Shown here piece after piece: positions 5,281-12,250 of a DNA stretch of 24,044 bases. The notes beneath the pieces are model-generated. The model ran no database searches. It saw only the letters and a program-made list of their open reading frames with translations, and was not told the origin of the DNA. Location of the stretch: assembly GCA_964533185.1 (NCBI GenBank), contig CAZHLD010000045.1:1-24044 (forward strand). Direction: 5' to 3'. The translations under genes were made by a program, and so were the position numbers. The stretch's first letter is position 1. Each line of letters opens with the position of its first letter. This stretch comes from CAZHLD01 sp964533185. Its GTDB lineage: Bacteria; Acidobacteriota; Terriglobia; Acidiferrales; UBA7541.

Positions 5281-7269
5281 CTACAGGGAACGGGAGGAGA
5301 CTTCGGAGGAGAGGTCGGAGCGAAACTGGTCGAGGGGACGAGGCCCGAGGTCGCCTTTGGAGCGGTGGCGGACGGAGACGGTGCCGGCTTCGGCCTCTTT
5401 GGCGCCGACGACGAGCATGTACGGCACTTTCTGGAGCTGCGCGTCGCGGATTTTGGCCTGAAGTTTTTCGTTTCGGTCGTCGAGATGGGCGCGGAAGCCG
5501 GCGGCGGCGAGTTTCTCAGTGACCTGCTGCGAATACGCGGCGACTTTTTCGCTGACGGGCAGAACTTCCACCTGCACGGGCGCGAGCCAGGCGGGAAACG
5601 CTCCGGCGTAATGCTCGATCAAAATGCCGAAGAAGCGCTCGACCGAGCCCCACAGCGCGCGGTGGACCATGAGCGGCTGGTGGCGGCTGCCGTCTTCGCC
5701 GACGTATTCGAGGTCAAAGCGGCGCGGCAGATTGAAATCGAACTGCACGGTGGTGAGCTGCCAGGGGCGGCCGATGGCGTCCACGAGCTTGACGTCGATC
5801 TTGGGGCCGTAGAAGACAGCTTCGCCGGGCATGTATTTGTAGGGGACGTTCATGCGCTTGAGCGTGCCGATCAACGCGCCCTCGGCGCGGTCCCATTCCT
5901 CAACGGTGCCGGCGTAATTCTCCGGATGCGCGGGGTCGCGGCCGGAAAGCTCGACTTCGTAGCGGTCGAAGCCGAAGACGCGCAGCACTTCCCAGGCGAA
6001 CTCGACGCACGACTGGATTTCGGTCTCGATCTGGCCGGGCATGCAGAAGATGTGGGCGTCGTCCTGGGTGAAGCCGCGCACGCGCAGCAGGCCGTGCAGC
6101 ACACCGCTGCGCTCGTAGCGATAGACGGTGCCCAGCTCGGCAAGGCGCACGGGCAGATCGCGGTAGCTGCGCAGATGCGACTTGTAGATCAGGATGTGCC
6201 CCGGGCAGTTCATGGGCTTGAGCTGGTATTCGGCCTTTTCCACTTCTATCGCGCCGAACATATTTTCCTTGTAGAAATCGGTGTGACCGGAGGTGCGCCA
6301 GAGGTCGAGGCGCATGACGTGCGGGGTGAAGACAAGATGGTAGCCGTGGCGCAGCAGGGCGTCGCGGAGCCAGTCTTCCATGATCTTGCGGACCATGCCG
6401 CCCTTGGGATGCCAGAAAATCAGGCCCGGACCGGCTTCTTCCTGAACGCTGAAGAGGTCGAGCTCGGCGCCGAGGCGGCGATGGTCGCGGCGCTTGGCTT
6501 CCTCGAGCTTGTGGAGATAGTCGTCGAGCTCCGCCTGAGTGTAAAAGCACGCTCCGTAGATGCGCTGAAGCTGCGCGTTGCCTTCCTGACCCTTCCAGTA
6601 AGCGCCGGAGACGTTCATCAGTTTGAAGGCGCGGATGCGTCCGGTCGACGGGATGTGCGGGCCGCGGCAGAAGTCAATGAATTTTCCGGTGGTGTAGAAG
6701 GAGACCATCGGCTCGACGGCTTTTTCCTCGACCAGCTCGCATTTGAAGGCCTGACCCCATTTGCGGTAGAGCTCGAGCGCTTCGGGCTTGGGGAGGAGTT
6801 TGCGTTCGTTGGGGATGTTCTGCGCGGCCAGCTCGCGCATTTTCTCCTCGATCCGGGCGAGGTCGTCCAGAGTGAATGGCTGCTCGCGCAGAAACTCGTA
6901 GAAGAAGCCGTACTCGATGGGCGGGCCGATGCCGAGTTTGACGTCGGGGAAAAGCTCGAGCACCGCGGCGGCGAGCAGGTGCGCGGCGGAGTGGCGGAAG
7001 ACCTCGAGGGATTCAGGATTTTTGTCGGTGAGGATTTCGAGTTTAGCGTCGCGGTCGAGCGGGCGGGAGAGGTCAATTAGTTCACTGACCGCTGCGCTGG
7101 CGCCGGCGCTCCCCGATCCCGCCGGGGAGACCTCCGAGAAAGTGACGCGGGCGACGAGGGCTTCCTTGGCTAGGCCGTGCGAGATTTGACGGACAATCTC
7201 CGCCGGAGTGGTGCCGCGAGGCACGTCGCGGCTGGAGCCGTCGGGGAGAGTGATGCGGATAGTGGACAT
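5281..7269 (-). CDS. thrS: Threonine-tRNA ligase
   Basis: Class II synthetase that charges tRNA-Thr and edits Ser-tRNA-Thr. 662 residues from ATG 7269; a TTG 21 bases upstream is less likely because the N-terminus MSTIRITLPDGS fits the TGS domain and AAGG precedes this ATG. Domains: TGS about 1-80; editing domain with H93/H97 (HSAAH) and C201/H205 (DFCRGPH); catalytic core from about 265 with zinc ligands C355 (MNCPGH), H406 (DDAHIF) and the MVHRALWGS histidine; C-terminal anticodon-binding domain from about 560. Residues 43-62 form a Ser/Ala/Gly insert in the TGS domain, encoded by DNA containing a perfect 7-bp-arm palindrome. It heads the cluster leading to infC, and vapC ends 67 bp upstream. 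Confidence 0.97.
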   Translation of the reverse strand: MSTIRITLPDGSSRDVPRGTTPAEIVRQISHGLAKEALVARVTFSEVSPAGSGSAGASAAVSELIDLSRPLDRDAKLEILTDKNPESLEVFRHSAAHLLAAAVLELFPDVKLGIGPPIEYGFFYEFLREQPFTLDDLARIEEKMRELAAQNIPNERKLLPKPEALELYRKWGQAFKCELVEEKAVEPMVSFYTTGKFIDFCRGPHIPSTGRIRAFKLMNVSGAYWKGQEGNAQLQRIYGACFYTQAELDDYLHKLEEAKRRDHRRLGAELDLFSVQEEAGPGLIFWHPKGGMVRKIMEDWLRDALLRHGYHLVFTPHVMRLDLWRTSGHTDFYKENMFGAIEVEKAEYQLKPMNCPGHILIYKSHLRSYRDLPVRLAELGTVYRYERSGVLHGLLRVRGFTQDDAHIFCMPGQIETEIQSCVEFAWEVLRVFGFDRYEVELSGRDPAHPENYAGTVEEWDRAEGALIGTLKRMNVPYKYMPGEAVFYGPKIDVKLVDAIGRPWQLTTVQFDFNLPRRFDLEYVGEDGSRHQPLMVHRALWGSVERFFGILIEHYAGAFPAWLAPVQVEVLPVSEKVAAYSQQVTEKLAAAGFRAHLDDRNEKLQAKIRDAQLQKVPYMLVVGAKEAEAGTVSVRHRSKGDLGPRPLDQFRSDLSSEVSSRSL
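7109..7129. repeat. In-frame palindrome inside thrS TGS domain
   Basis: Arms CTCCCCG (7109-7115) and CGGGGAG (7123-7129) surround a 7-base loop. The DNA encodes part of the low-complexity run VSPAGSGSAG. Ordinary ThrS continues from LVARV almost directly to LIDLSRPL with two or three residues between, so about 20 residues have been added here. Confidence 0.7.
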
Positions 7270-7336
7270 AAAAGCCTTCGCGCTGTGCAATGAAACAGTA
7301 ACGCTAACAGATGGCTTCCAGCAGGGTCAAGGTGAG

Positions 7337-7735
7337 CTAGAGCAGGGTAACACCGGGCAGGCCCTGGAAGTGCTGGTCGGAGCTGACTAGCTCGGCTGAG
7401 AATGAGAGCGCCGTGGCATAGATGATTGCGTCGGCCATCGCGAGATGATGGGCGATGCTGGTCCTTGCGGCTGCGATGGCCAACATGTCGTCGAGGGGCA
7501 CGACTTTACGGCGCAATGCGTGAGATTCAAACCGGTCCGCCTCAACCTTCCCCCAACTCTGGGACAGCTTCTTATAGACCTCATAAAGGACGATTGTGGG
7601 AACCAGAACAGGGCGCTCACCCTCAATGTAGCGAGCAAATGCACGGGCGTTCTTGTCCAGGGTGATGTACTCGAGCCACCCAGAGGAATCCACGAGGACG
7701 AGATTAAAACCGATCCCTGCGGTCGCGGTAGTCAT
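7337..7735 (-). CDS. vapC: VapC-type PIN-domain toxin
   Basis: Predicted PIN-fold ribonuclease, 132 residues, the toxin of a type II toxin-antitoxin pair. The acidic active-site residues are in place: D16 (VLVDSSGW), E52 (PTIVLYEVYKKL), D102 (AMADAIIYATA) and D120 (VSSDQHF). ATG 7735 overlaps the end of the antitoxin gene by 32 bases in another frame, typical of translational coupling; a GGAG is near but closely spaced. The substrate RNA cannot be inferred. It ends 67 bp before thrS on the same strand, so readthrough into thrS is possible. Confidence 0.92.
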   Translation of the reverse strand: MTTATAGIGFNLVLVDSSGWLEYITLDKNARAFARYIEGERPVLVPTIVLYEVYKKLSQSWGKVEADRFESHALRRKVVPLDDMLAIAAARTSIAHHLAMADAIIYATALSFSAELVSSDQHFQGLPGVTLL

Positions 7736-7916
7736 CTCTCCACTTCATTCCCTTGGCCATGCCGCGCAGCTCCGTGACCGGCCGTGGTGGATCGATTCGG
7801 ATGGCTCCATCCCGCACATAGATAAAGAGTTTTTGGCCGGCGCGGAGCTTTAGTTTTTCGCGGAGCTCCTTGGGGATCACGATCTGAAACTTCGGTGAAA
7901 TTTTGACGGTTTGCAT
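7704..7916 (-). CDS. vapB: AbrB/SpoVT-type antitoxin
   Basis: 70-residue DNA-binding antitoxin. Residues 1-45 form a swapped-hairpin AbrB-like domain (MQTVKISPKFQIVIPKELRE, LKLRAGQKLFIYVRDGAIRID). The C-terminal tail (VTELRGMAKGMKWRDDYRDRRDRF) is the sort of charged segment that wraps the PIN toxin. AGGAG lies seven bases before ATG 7916. Antitoxins of this type usually repress their own promoter, with the toxin as co-repressor. The promoter and repeated TATCG boxes immediately upstream fit that scheme. Confidence 0.92.
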   Translation of the reverse strand: MQTVKISPKFQIVIPKELREKLKLRAGQKLFIYVRDGAIRIDPPRPVTELRGMAKGMKWRDDYRDRRDRF

Positions 7917-7933
7917 GGCCGACTCCTGATCCC

Positions 7934-7962
7934 AGCATAGCGGCGACGCTATCGTATGTCAA
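7934..7962 (-). promoter_or_regulatory. Sigma-70 promoter of vapBC
   Basis: On the minus strand the -35 is a perfect TTGACA (7962-7957) and the -10 is TATGCT (7939-7934), with exactly 17 bases between. Transcription would start around 7927, giving a leader of about 10 bases with the AGGAG ribosome site before the vapB ATG. This is the best canonical promoter in the window. Confidence 0.85.
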
Positions 7963-7993
7963 GATGGCTATCGATGAGCCTATCGTAATACGA
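7949..7993. promoter_or_regulatory. Candidate VapB operator repeats
   Basis: Three plus-strand copies of CTATCG(T/A) begin at 7949, 7968 and 7980. The first lies in the promoter spacer and the others upstream of the -35. The third is part of a short palindrome TCGTA-A-TACGA (7983-7993). Repeats overlapping the promoter are expected for an autorepressing antitoxin. Binding itself is an inference. Confidence 0.55.
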
Positions 7994-8129
7994 AATGGTG
8001 ATCGATCATCGAGTGGAGAGTGGGCGCCAAGGGAAGCGGCGCGTCGGGCGCGGATGCTGCCAAAGACCAGCACGAGACATCTCAACAGTCTGTAGCGCAA
8101 ACCCGAGCCGCGAGAGGTAGAATCGCGGG

Positions 8130-8573
8130 GTGAGCGGCGCGGGCGAGAGCAAGCCAAAACCTGCCTTTGAAATCCTTGAGCATCCGGCGGACGTAGGCTT
8201 CCTTGCGTACGGGGCGACGCGCGAGGAGCTGTTCCAGAACGCGGCGGCAGCGATGCTGGCGCTGGGGTGCGAGACGGCAGCGATTGAAGAGCGAGAGCGG
8301 CGGGAGGTGACGGCCGAGGGAGAGGACGTCGAGGCGCTGCTCTACGCGTGGCTGGCGGAGATCCTGGCGGTGGCGGACGCGGAAGGGCTGGTGTTTCGTC
8401 GCGCGGAAGTGACGGAGTTGAGCGAGGGGCGCGTGCGCGGGGTGGCGGTTGGAGAAAAGTTTGACCGAAGCCGCCACAACGCCGGCACCTACATCAAGGC
8501 GGTCACCTTCCACCAACTCGAAGTACGGCGAACCGATCAGGGCTGGAAGGCAAGAGTTTTTCTGGATGTGTGA
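8130..8573 (+). CDS. Archease (RtcB ligase cofactor family)
   Basis: 147 residues, SHS2-fold archease. In characterised systems archease helps the RNA ligase RtcB become guanylylated and turn over. The family's N-terminal signature is present (FEILEHPADVGFLAYG), as is the acidic C-terminal pattern (AGTYIKAVTFHQLEV..., GWKARVFLDV ending in the conserved aspartate). It starts at GTG 8130; a GAGAGG lies about 11 bases upstream. No rtcB is in this window. It is divergent from vapBC with a 213-bp intergenic region, and is followed closely by the secreted DUF1028 gene on the same strand. Confidence 0.9.
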   Translation: MSGAGESKPKPAFEILEHPADVGFLAYGATREELFQNAAAAMLALGCETAAIEERERREVTAEGEDVEALLYAWLAEILAVADAEGLVFRRAEVTELSEGRVRGVAVGEKFDRSRHNAGTYIKAVTFHQLEVRRTDQGWKARVFLDV

Positions 8574-8579
8574 GGGGGC

Positions 8580-8601
8580 GAGGTCGCGAAGTCATGAGGC
8601 A
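8580..8601. repeat. TCGCGAAGTCATGAGG repeat, copy 1
   Basis: GAGGTCGCGAAGTCATGAGGCA lies just after the archease stop. Related words occur at 10887-10910 (AGTCGCCAGGTCATGAGGCA) and 18017-18040 (ATTGCGAGGTCATGAGGTCA), all on the plus strand. Three copies sharing TCATGAGG with similar flanks suggest a short dispersed intergenic repeat. Confidence 0.55.
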
Positions 8602-8616
8602 AAAAGGGAGGGGACA

Positions 8617-9663
8617 GTGAGACGAATACGAGTGGCGTTGGTGGGCGTGTTGCTGCTGGCGGGGAGTGCGGCGGGGCCGATGGCTGCTGCACAGGAAGCG
8701 AGGACGGAGCGAGCGGAAGCAGTGCGCGCAGAGACGGCACGCCCGCAGCCGGTGCGACCGGTGAACACGTACTCGATTGTGGCGCGGGACCCGAAGACGG
8801 GCGAGCTGGGCGTGGCGGTGCAGTCGCACTGGTTTTCGGTGGGCGCGCTGGTGCCGTGGGCCGAGGCGGGCGTGGGCGCGGTGGCCACGCAATCGTTTGT
8901 GGACCCAAGCTACGGGCCGCTGGGGCTGGAGCTGATGCGCGCGGGCCGCTCGGCGCCGGATGCGCTGGCGGGTCTCGTGGCGGCCGACGCGGGACGCGAG
9001 GTGCGTCAGGTGGCGATGATTGACGCGCAGGGACGCGTGGCGGCGCACACGGGCAAGCAGTGCATCGCCGCGGCAGGTCACCAGACGGGCGCGAATTTCT
9101 CCGTGCAGGCCAACCTGATGGAGAAAGACACGGTGTGGCCGGCAATGGCGCGCGCATTTGAAGCGGCGCAGGGGGATTTGGCGGAGCGGCTGCTGGCGGC
9201 GCTCGAGGCGGCACAGCGCGAAGGTGGCGACATCCGCGGCAAGCAGTCGGCGGCGATTCTGGTGGTGAGCGGAAAGCCGTCGGGGAAACCGTGGGTGGAC
9301 CGCAAAGTGGACCTGCGCGTGGAGGATTCGCCGGACCCGCTGGGCGAGCTGCGGCGGCTGGTGCGCGTCAACCGTGCCTACCAACACATGAACGATGGCG
9401 ACTTGTGCGCCGAGAAAAAAGACTGGGCGTGCGCAGCGCGGGAGTACGGCGCAGCGGAAAAGCTGCTGCCCGAGCAGATGGAAGTCGTGTTCTGGCACGC
9501 AGTGACGCTGGTGACGAGCGGTCGGGTCGAGGAGTCGCTGCCACTGTTTAAGAAAGTGTTTGCGGCGGAGCCGATCTGGGCGGAACTGGTGGGAAGGCTG
9601 CCGGCGGCGGGGCTGCTGCCGAAGGATGAGGCGGTGATCACGCGCATCAAGGCGCAGAAGTGA
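8617..9663 (+). CDS. Secreted DUF1028 protein with C-terminal TPR-like region
   Basis: 348 residues from GTG 8617, chosen because GGGAGGGG sits three bases upstream and because it gives a signal peptide (RRIRVALVGVLLLAGSAAG..., likely cut near AAA-QE at 25). Residues about 45-250 match DUF1028, a family with an Ntn-hydrolase-like fold: NTYSIVARDPKTGELGVAVQSHWFSVG, GVGAVATQSFVDPSYGP and QANLMEKDTVWPAM are typical. Residues about 270-340 look like one or two TPR helical pairs (DGDLCAEKKDWACAAREYGAAEKLLP, VTLVTSGRVEESLPLFKKVFAAEP). It is probably exported to the periplasm. The activity of the family is not established; peptidoglycan or peptide hydrolysis has been suggested. Confidence 0.85.
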   Translation: MRRIRVALVGVLLLAGSAAGPMAAAQEARTERAEAVRAETARPQPVRPVNTYSIVARDPKTGELGVAVQSHWFSVGALVPWAEAGVGAVATQSFVDPSYGPLGLELMRAGRSAPDALAGLVAADAGREVRQVAMIDAQGRVAAHTGKQCIAAAGHQTGANFSVQANLMEKDTVWPAMARAFEAAQGDLAERLLAALEAAQREGGDIRGKQSAAILVVSGKPSGKPWVDRKVDLRVEDSPDPLGELRRLVRVNRAYQHMNDGDLCAEKKDWACAAREYGAAEKLLPEQMEVVFWHAVTLVTSGRVEESLPLFKKVFAAEPIWAELVGRLPAAGLLPKDEAVITRIKAQK

Positions 9664-9696
9664 ACGGATAGCCGCAGAGGCACAGAGCGAAGGCGG

Positions 9697-9801
9697 AGGG
9701 ATTCTTTCCGGCCAAGCCGGAATCTTCGGTTCCGACAGGGTCGGAATCTTCGATCGCCTTCCGGCATCGCCCGCCGCGGCGGGCCGGGACTCAGAATGAC
9801 A
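9697..9801. repeat. Composite GGATTCTT...AGAATGACA element
   Basis: Begins GGAGGGATTCTTTCCGGCC and ends GGGACTCAGAATGACA. Inside are GGAATCTTCG units at 9718 and 9745 and a CCCGCCGCGGCGGG palindrome at about 9770-9783. It is the longest of four related elements in the window (others at 3105, 3425 and 4834). The 9664-9911 stretch contains no credible gene besides this element. Confidence 0.7.
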
Positions 9802-9911
9802 GGGGGACAGGCAAGCATGCGAGACCGACCGGCGGGGGTACTTTGGTTCCAGAGGGTTGAGACGGGCGGGCTATGGCGGGCAGCGCCGGGTACTGGCACC
9901 ATGGCTCCATT

Positions 9912-10070
9912 ATGAAACGTGCAATGACAGCTTCCCTCACGGAATTGCTCGGCAAGCGCAGGATCTGGGTAGCGCTGATCCTCTCGGTCGGGCTGCTGGC
10001 CGCGCTGGTGTGGCAGATTGACATCGAGACCGGCGGGTATTTCCTGCGCTCGGAGTTTTTGGGGCAGTAA
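9912..10070 (+). CDS. Possible 52-residue single-helix membrane peptide
   Basis: A short frame from ATG 9912 encodes basic residues (MKRAMTASLTELLGKRR) followed by a hydrophobic helix (IWVALILSVGLLAALVW) and a polar tail (QIDIETGGYFLRSEFLGQ). The layout is that of a small inner-membrane protein. There is no convincing ribosome site and no recognised family. An alternative ATG lies 12 bases downstream. It stands alone in a 566-bp region otherwise filled with repeats, so it may be spurious or a remnant. Confidence 0.35.
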   Translation: MKRAMTASLTELLGKRRIWVALILSVGLLAALVWQIDIETGGYFLRSEFLGQ

Positions 10071-10124
10071 GGCAGGGCACGGTTTCCGCTCTCTGTTTTC
10101 CGTCCAGAAGAAATCCAAGAGCCA

Positions 10125-10215
10125 ACAAGAGGATGGCCGCTGGAAGCGGCCGCTACACGGGGCGCCCGCCACGGCGGGCTGCGCTCCTACAGCAGATGCC
10201 GGGCTAAGGCCCGGC
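10125..10215. repeat. Three adjacent palindromes downstream of pilin gene
   Basis: GGCCGCTGGAAGCGGCCGCTACA (10135-10157) is followed by GGCGCCCGCCACGGCGGGCTGCGCTCCTACA (10161-10191, near-copy of the 2231-2261 element). Then comes GCCGGGCTAAGGCCCGGC (about 10199-10216). The last lies close to the end of the minus-strand pilin gene and could help end its transcript, but lacks a U-run. Confidence 0.7.
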
Positions 10216-10229
10216 GCTGCATGCAAAAC

Positions 10230-10721
10230 CTACTGGGGGATGGGGGAGGAGTTGGCGTCGGCGGGGCCGCCGAACTTGTAGCGGATGACGTTGGTCTGAT
10301 CCACGTAGAAATACCTTTCGCCGGTTTGGCCCGGGCTGACGGGGTTGGCGTTGACAGTGAAGGCGTCGGGCTTGCCGGCCCCTCCGTTATCAATCGCGAC
10401 ATACACGAAGCTGTAGCCGTTGCGGATGCCGCTGGCCAGCACCGAGTCCAGCAGGTCTGCGTTGGTAGCCGTCGGAGGCGGTGCGGGCGGAGGTCCGAGC
10501 GAAGCCAGGGTGGGCGCGAAGCCCTGCGCGTAGGTGGCGTCGTAGGCGATCTGGACGGTGGTAATCGCGCGGAGCGAGGCGGCCGCCGCTGATTCGTTGG
10601 CCACCATCTTGGCGCGGAGCAGGCGCGGGATAGCGATCGCGGCAATGATCAGGATGACCGCAATGACGACGACGACTTCGATGAGCGAGAAGCCGGCGCG
10701 GCGTCGAGAAGCTGGGTGCAT
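10230..10721 (-). CDS. Type IV pilin / pseudopilin-like protein
   Basis: 163 residues. The N-terminus is a textbook prepilin leader: short basic leader ending in glycine, then the mature helix (RRRAG|FSLIEVVVVIAVILII...) with the conserved glutamate at mature position 5. Prepilin peptidase would cut after G10. The C-terminal domain contains a PPPAPPPT low-complexity stretch and a segment (GERYFYVDQTNVIRYKFGG) resembling the small secretion-type or minor pilins common in Acidobacteria. ATG 10721 has GGGAG seven bases upstream. No other pilus genes are nearby, so it is an orphan pilin whose assembly machinery must be elsewhere. Subtype is uncertain. Confidence 0.88.
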   Translation of the reverse strand: MHPASRRRAGFSLIEVVVVIAVILIIAAIAIPRLLRAKMVANESAAAASLRAITTVQIAYDATYAQGFAPTLASLGPPPAPPPTATNADLLDSVLASGIRNGYSFVYVAIDNGGAGKPDAFTVNANPVSPGQTGERYFYVDQTNVIRYKFGGPADANSSPIPQ

Positions 10722-10886
10722 GAAAGTCTCCCGTCGGCAGGAGGTAGGCCAGCCGAATCGTTCGTCTCATGCTAGCACGCGAGGCGGCAGTGCCAGGGTG
10801 GAGCGGAGGAAGGGGCGTTAACCGATTCGAAGCGGGGAGTACCAGAGCGAAACAGTGGACAGGGAGCAGGTGGGAAGAGAAAGTCA

Positions 10887-10929
10887 GAGAAGTCGCCAGG
10901 TCATGAGGCAGAGAAGATGCCCGCGCCAC
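10887..10929. repeat. TCATGAGG repeat copy 2 plus GATGCCCGCGCCAC word
   Basis: The 213-bp spacer between the pilin start and the dienoyl-CoA reductase stop contains a second TCATGAGG-type unit (10887-10910). Next to it is GATGCCCGCGCCAC (10916-10929), a word also found at 2899-2912. No gene is seen in the spacer. Confidence 0.5.
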
Positions 10930-10934
10930 GGGAG

Positions 10935-11786
10935 CTACCTGGATTTGCGGGCGGCTTCCATCATCTCCCAGACGGCGTCGGGGAGATTGAGGAGGTCGTT
11001 GAATTCGCCGGCGCCGCGCAGCCAGAGTCCGCCATCAATGACCACACATTCGCCGTTGATGTAGGCGGTCTGGTCGCTGACGAGAAACGCCGCCAGGTTG
11101 GCGAGCTCGTCGTGTCGGCCGAAGCGCTTCATCGGGTGCGCGTTCTTGGCGTGCTCTTCGAACTCCTTTGAGGGCATCAGGCGCGACCAGGCGCCTTCGG
11201 TGGGAAATGGGCCGGGGGCGATGGCGTTGCTGCGAATGTTGTACCGCGCCCATTCGACGGCCAACGAACGCGTCAGCGCCAGCACGCCGGCTTTGGCGCA
11301 GGCCGAGGGCACCACAAAGCCGGAGCCGCAGCCCGCAGCAGCGTAAGTGGTGACGATGTTGAGGATTGTGCCGGGCTGCTTGGCGGTGATCCAGCGCTTG
11401 CCCAGCGCCAGCGTGCAGTGCAACGTCCCGAAGAGCACGATGCCAACCACAGCGTTGAAGGCGTTGGGGGAAAGTTTTTCCGTGCGAGCCATGAAGTTGC
11501 CGGCGGCGTTGTTGATGAGGGTGTCCACACGGTCGAAGGCTGCCTCTGCCGCGGCGACGGCAGCGTCAACCTGTGCGGGCTCACGCACATCGCAGGTGGC
11601 ATAGGCGGCCGTGCCGCCGGCTTTGGTGATGGCGTCGGCGGTTTCTCGCAGTGGCTCCGCGCGCCGTCCCACAAGAAACAGCCTAGCCCCCAGCTCGGCT
11701 AGCCGCACCGCCATCGACCGCCCCAGCCCCGTTCCGCCGCCAGTGATGAAAACGGTCCGATCTGCGAGAAGGTTTTTTTCAAACAT
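10935..11786 (-). CDS. 2,4-dienoyl-CoA reductase, DECR1-like SDR
   Basis: NADPH-dependent reductase that removes the extra double bond during beta-oxidation of unsaturated fatty acids. 283 residues from ATG 11786, which has AGGGGG upstream; the open frame extends much further but without family similarity. Rossmann motif TGGGTGLG (15-22), NNAAGN (92-97), and a catalytic S161-x3-K165 (VPSACAKAG) in place of the usual YxxxK, with Y148 upstream. This is the arrangement of mitochondrial DECR1 rather than the flavin enzyme FadH. The C-terminal GEFNDLLNLPDAVWEMM segment also matches DECR1. It is divergent from the PH-like gene at 11865, with a small inverted repeat over its likely promoter. It fits with the acyl-CoA genes further right. 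Confidence 0.9.
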   Translation of the reverse strand: MFEKNLLADRTVFITGGGTGLGRSMAVRLAELGARLFLVGRRAEPLRETADAITKAGGTAAYATCDVREPAQVDAAVAAAEAAFDRVDTLINNAAGNFMARTEKLSPNAFNAVVGIVLFGTLHCTLALGKRWITAKQPGTILNIVTTYAAAGCGSGFVVPSACAKAGVLALTRSLAVEWARYNIRSNAIAPGPFPTEGAWSRLMPSKEFEEHAKNAHPMKRFGRHDELANLAAFLVSDQTAYINGECVVIDGGLWLRGAGEFNDLLNLPDAVWEMMEAARKSR

Positions 11787-11808
11787 ATTTCCCCCTGATT
11801 TGATTGAC

Positions 11809-11820
11809 ATATTGTAATAT
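11809..11820. promoter_or_regulatory. Inverted repeat in divergent promoter region
   Basis: ATATT-GT-AATAT, perfect 5-bp arms, lies between the divergent dienoyl-CoA reductase and PH-like genes. On the minus strand it overlaps TACAAT and TATATT, either of which could be the -10 of the reductase gene. A fatty-acid-responsive repressor site is conceivable, but this is a guess from position and symmetry. Confidence 0.35.
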
Positions 11821-11864
11821 ACCGTGCAGCTTGATCCTTTCCGGCAGACTCTTTTGAAGACTTC

Positions 11865-12179
11865 GTGAGCGAAGAGACCCACACATTCACTGCAAGCCGC
11901 TTTACGGCAGGCAATCTGTTTTACCCCGTACGGATTACCATCACCCCGCAGCGCGTGGAGCGGATCAAGCCGCACCTGATCGGAACCGAAGAGGAGAGCA
12001 TGCCGATCAACCGGGTCGCATCGGTCCATATCCGAATAGGACTCATTTGGTCGGACATCCGCATCGACTCGACGGGTGGAACCAACCCCATCCTCAGCCG
12101 CGGCCACTTCAAGGAAGATGCGCGGCGCATCCGCGACCTGATCGAGCAATTCCAACAGCGAGAATCCAAGACAAGCTAA
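11865..12179 (+). CDS. Small PH-domain-like protein
   Basis: 104 residues from GTG 11865. The pattern (HTFTASRFTAGNLFYPVRITITPQRVERIKP, MPINRVASVHIRIGLIWSDIRIDSTGG, a C-terminal helix DARRIRDLIEQFQQ) resembles short bacterial PH-like proteins, a single beta-barrel plus C-terminal helix. There is no signal peptide or membrane helix, so it is presumably cytosolic. The ribosome site is weak (GAAGA). It is transcribed away from the dienoyl-CoA reductase. The cellular role is unknown; the fold assignment is from sequence pattern only. Confidence 0.7.
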   Translation: MSEETHTFTASRFTAGNLFYPVRITITPQRVERIKPHLIGTEEESMPINRVASVHIRIGLIWSDIRIDSTGGTNPILSRGHFKEDARRIRDLIEQFQQRESKTS

Positions 12180-12250
12180 GCAAGTGACGGGCGCATCTCG
12201 GGAGCATGCCGGTGACCCTCGGCGTTGCTCAGAGGAAGCTCCGTCGGTCG

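Noticed and set aside
5365..7080. Long plus-strand open frame of 571 codons opposite thrS
   Set aside because: It mirrors the thrS coding frame in G+C-rich DNA, has no family resemblance or ribosome site, and thrS is unambiguous.
11804..11832. TTGACA at 11804 as the -35 of the PH-like gene
   Set aside because: No acceptable -10 hexamer occurs 16-18 bases downstream.
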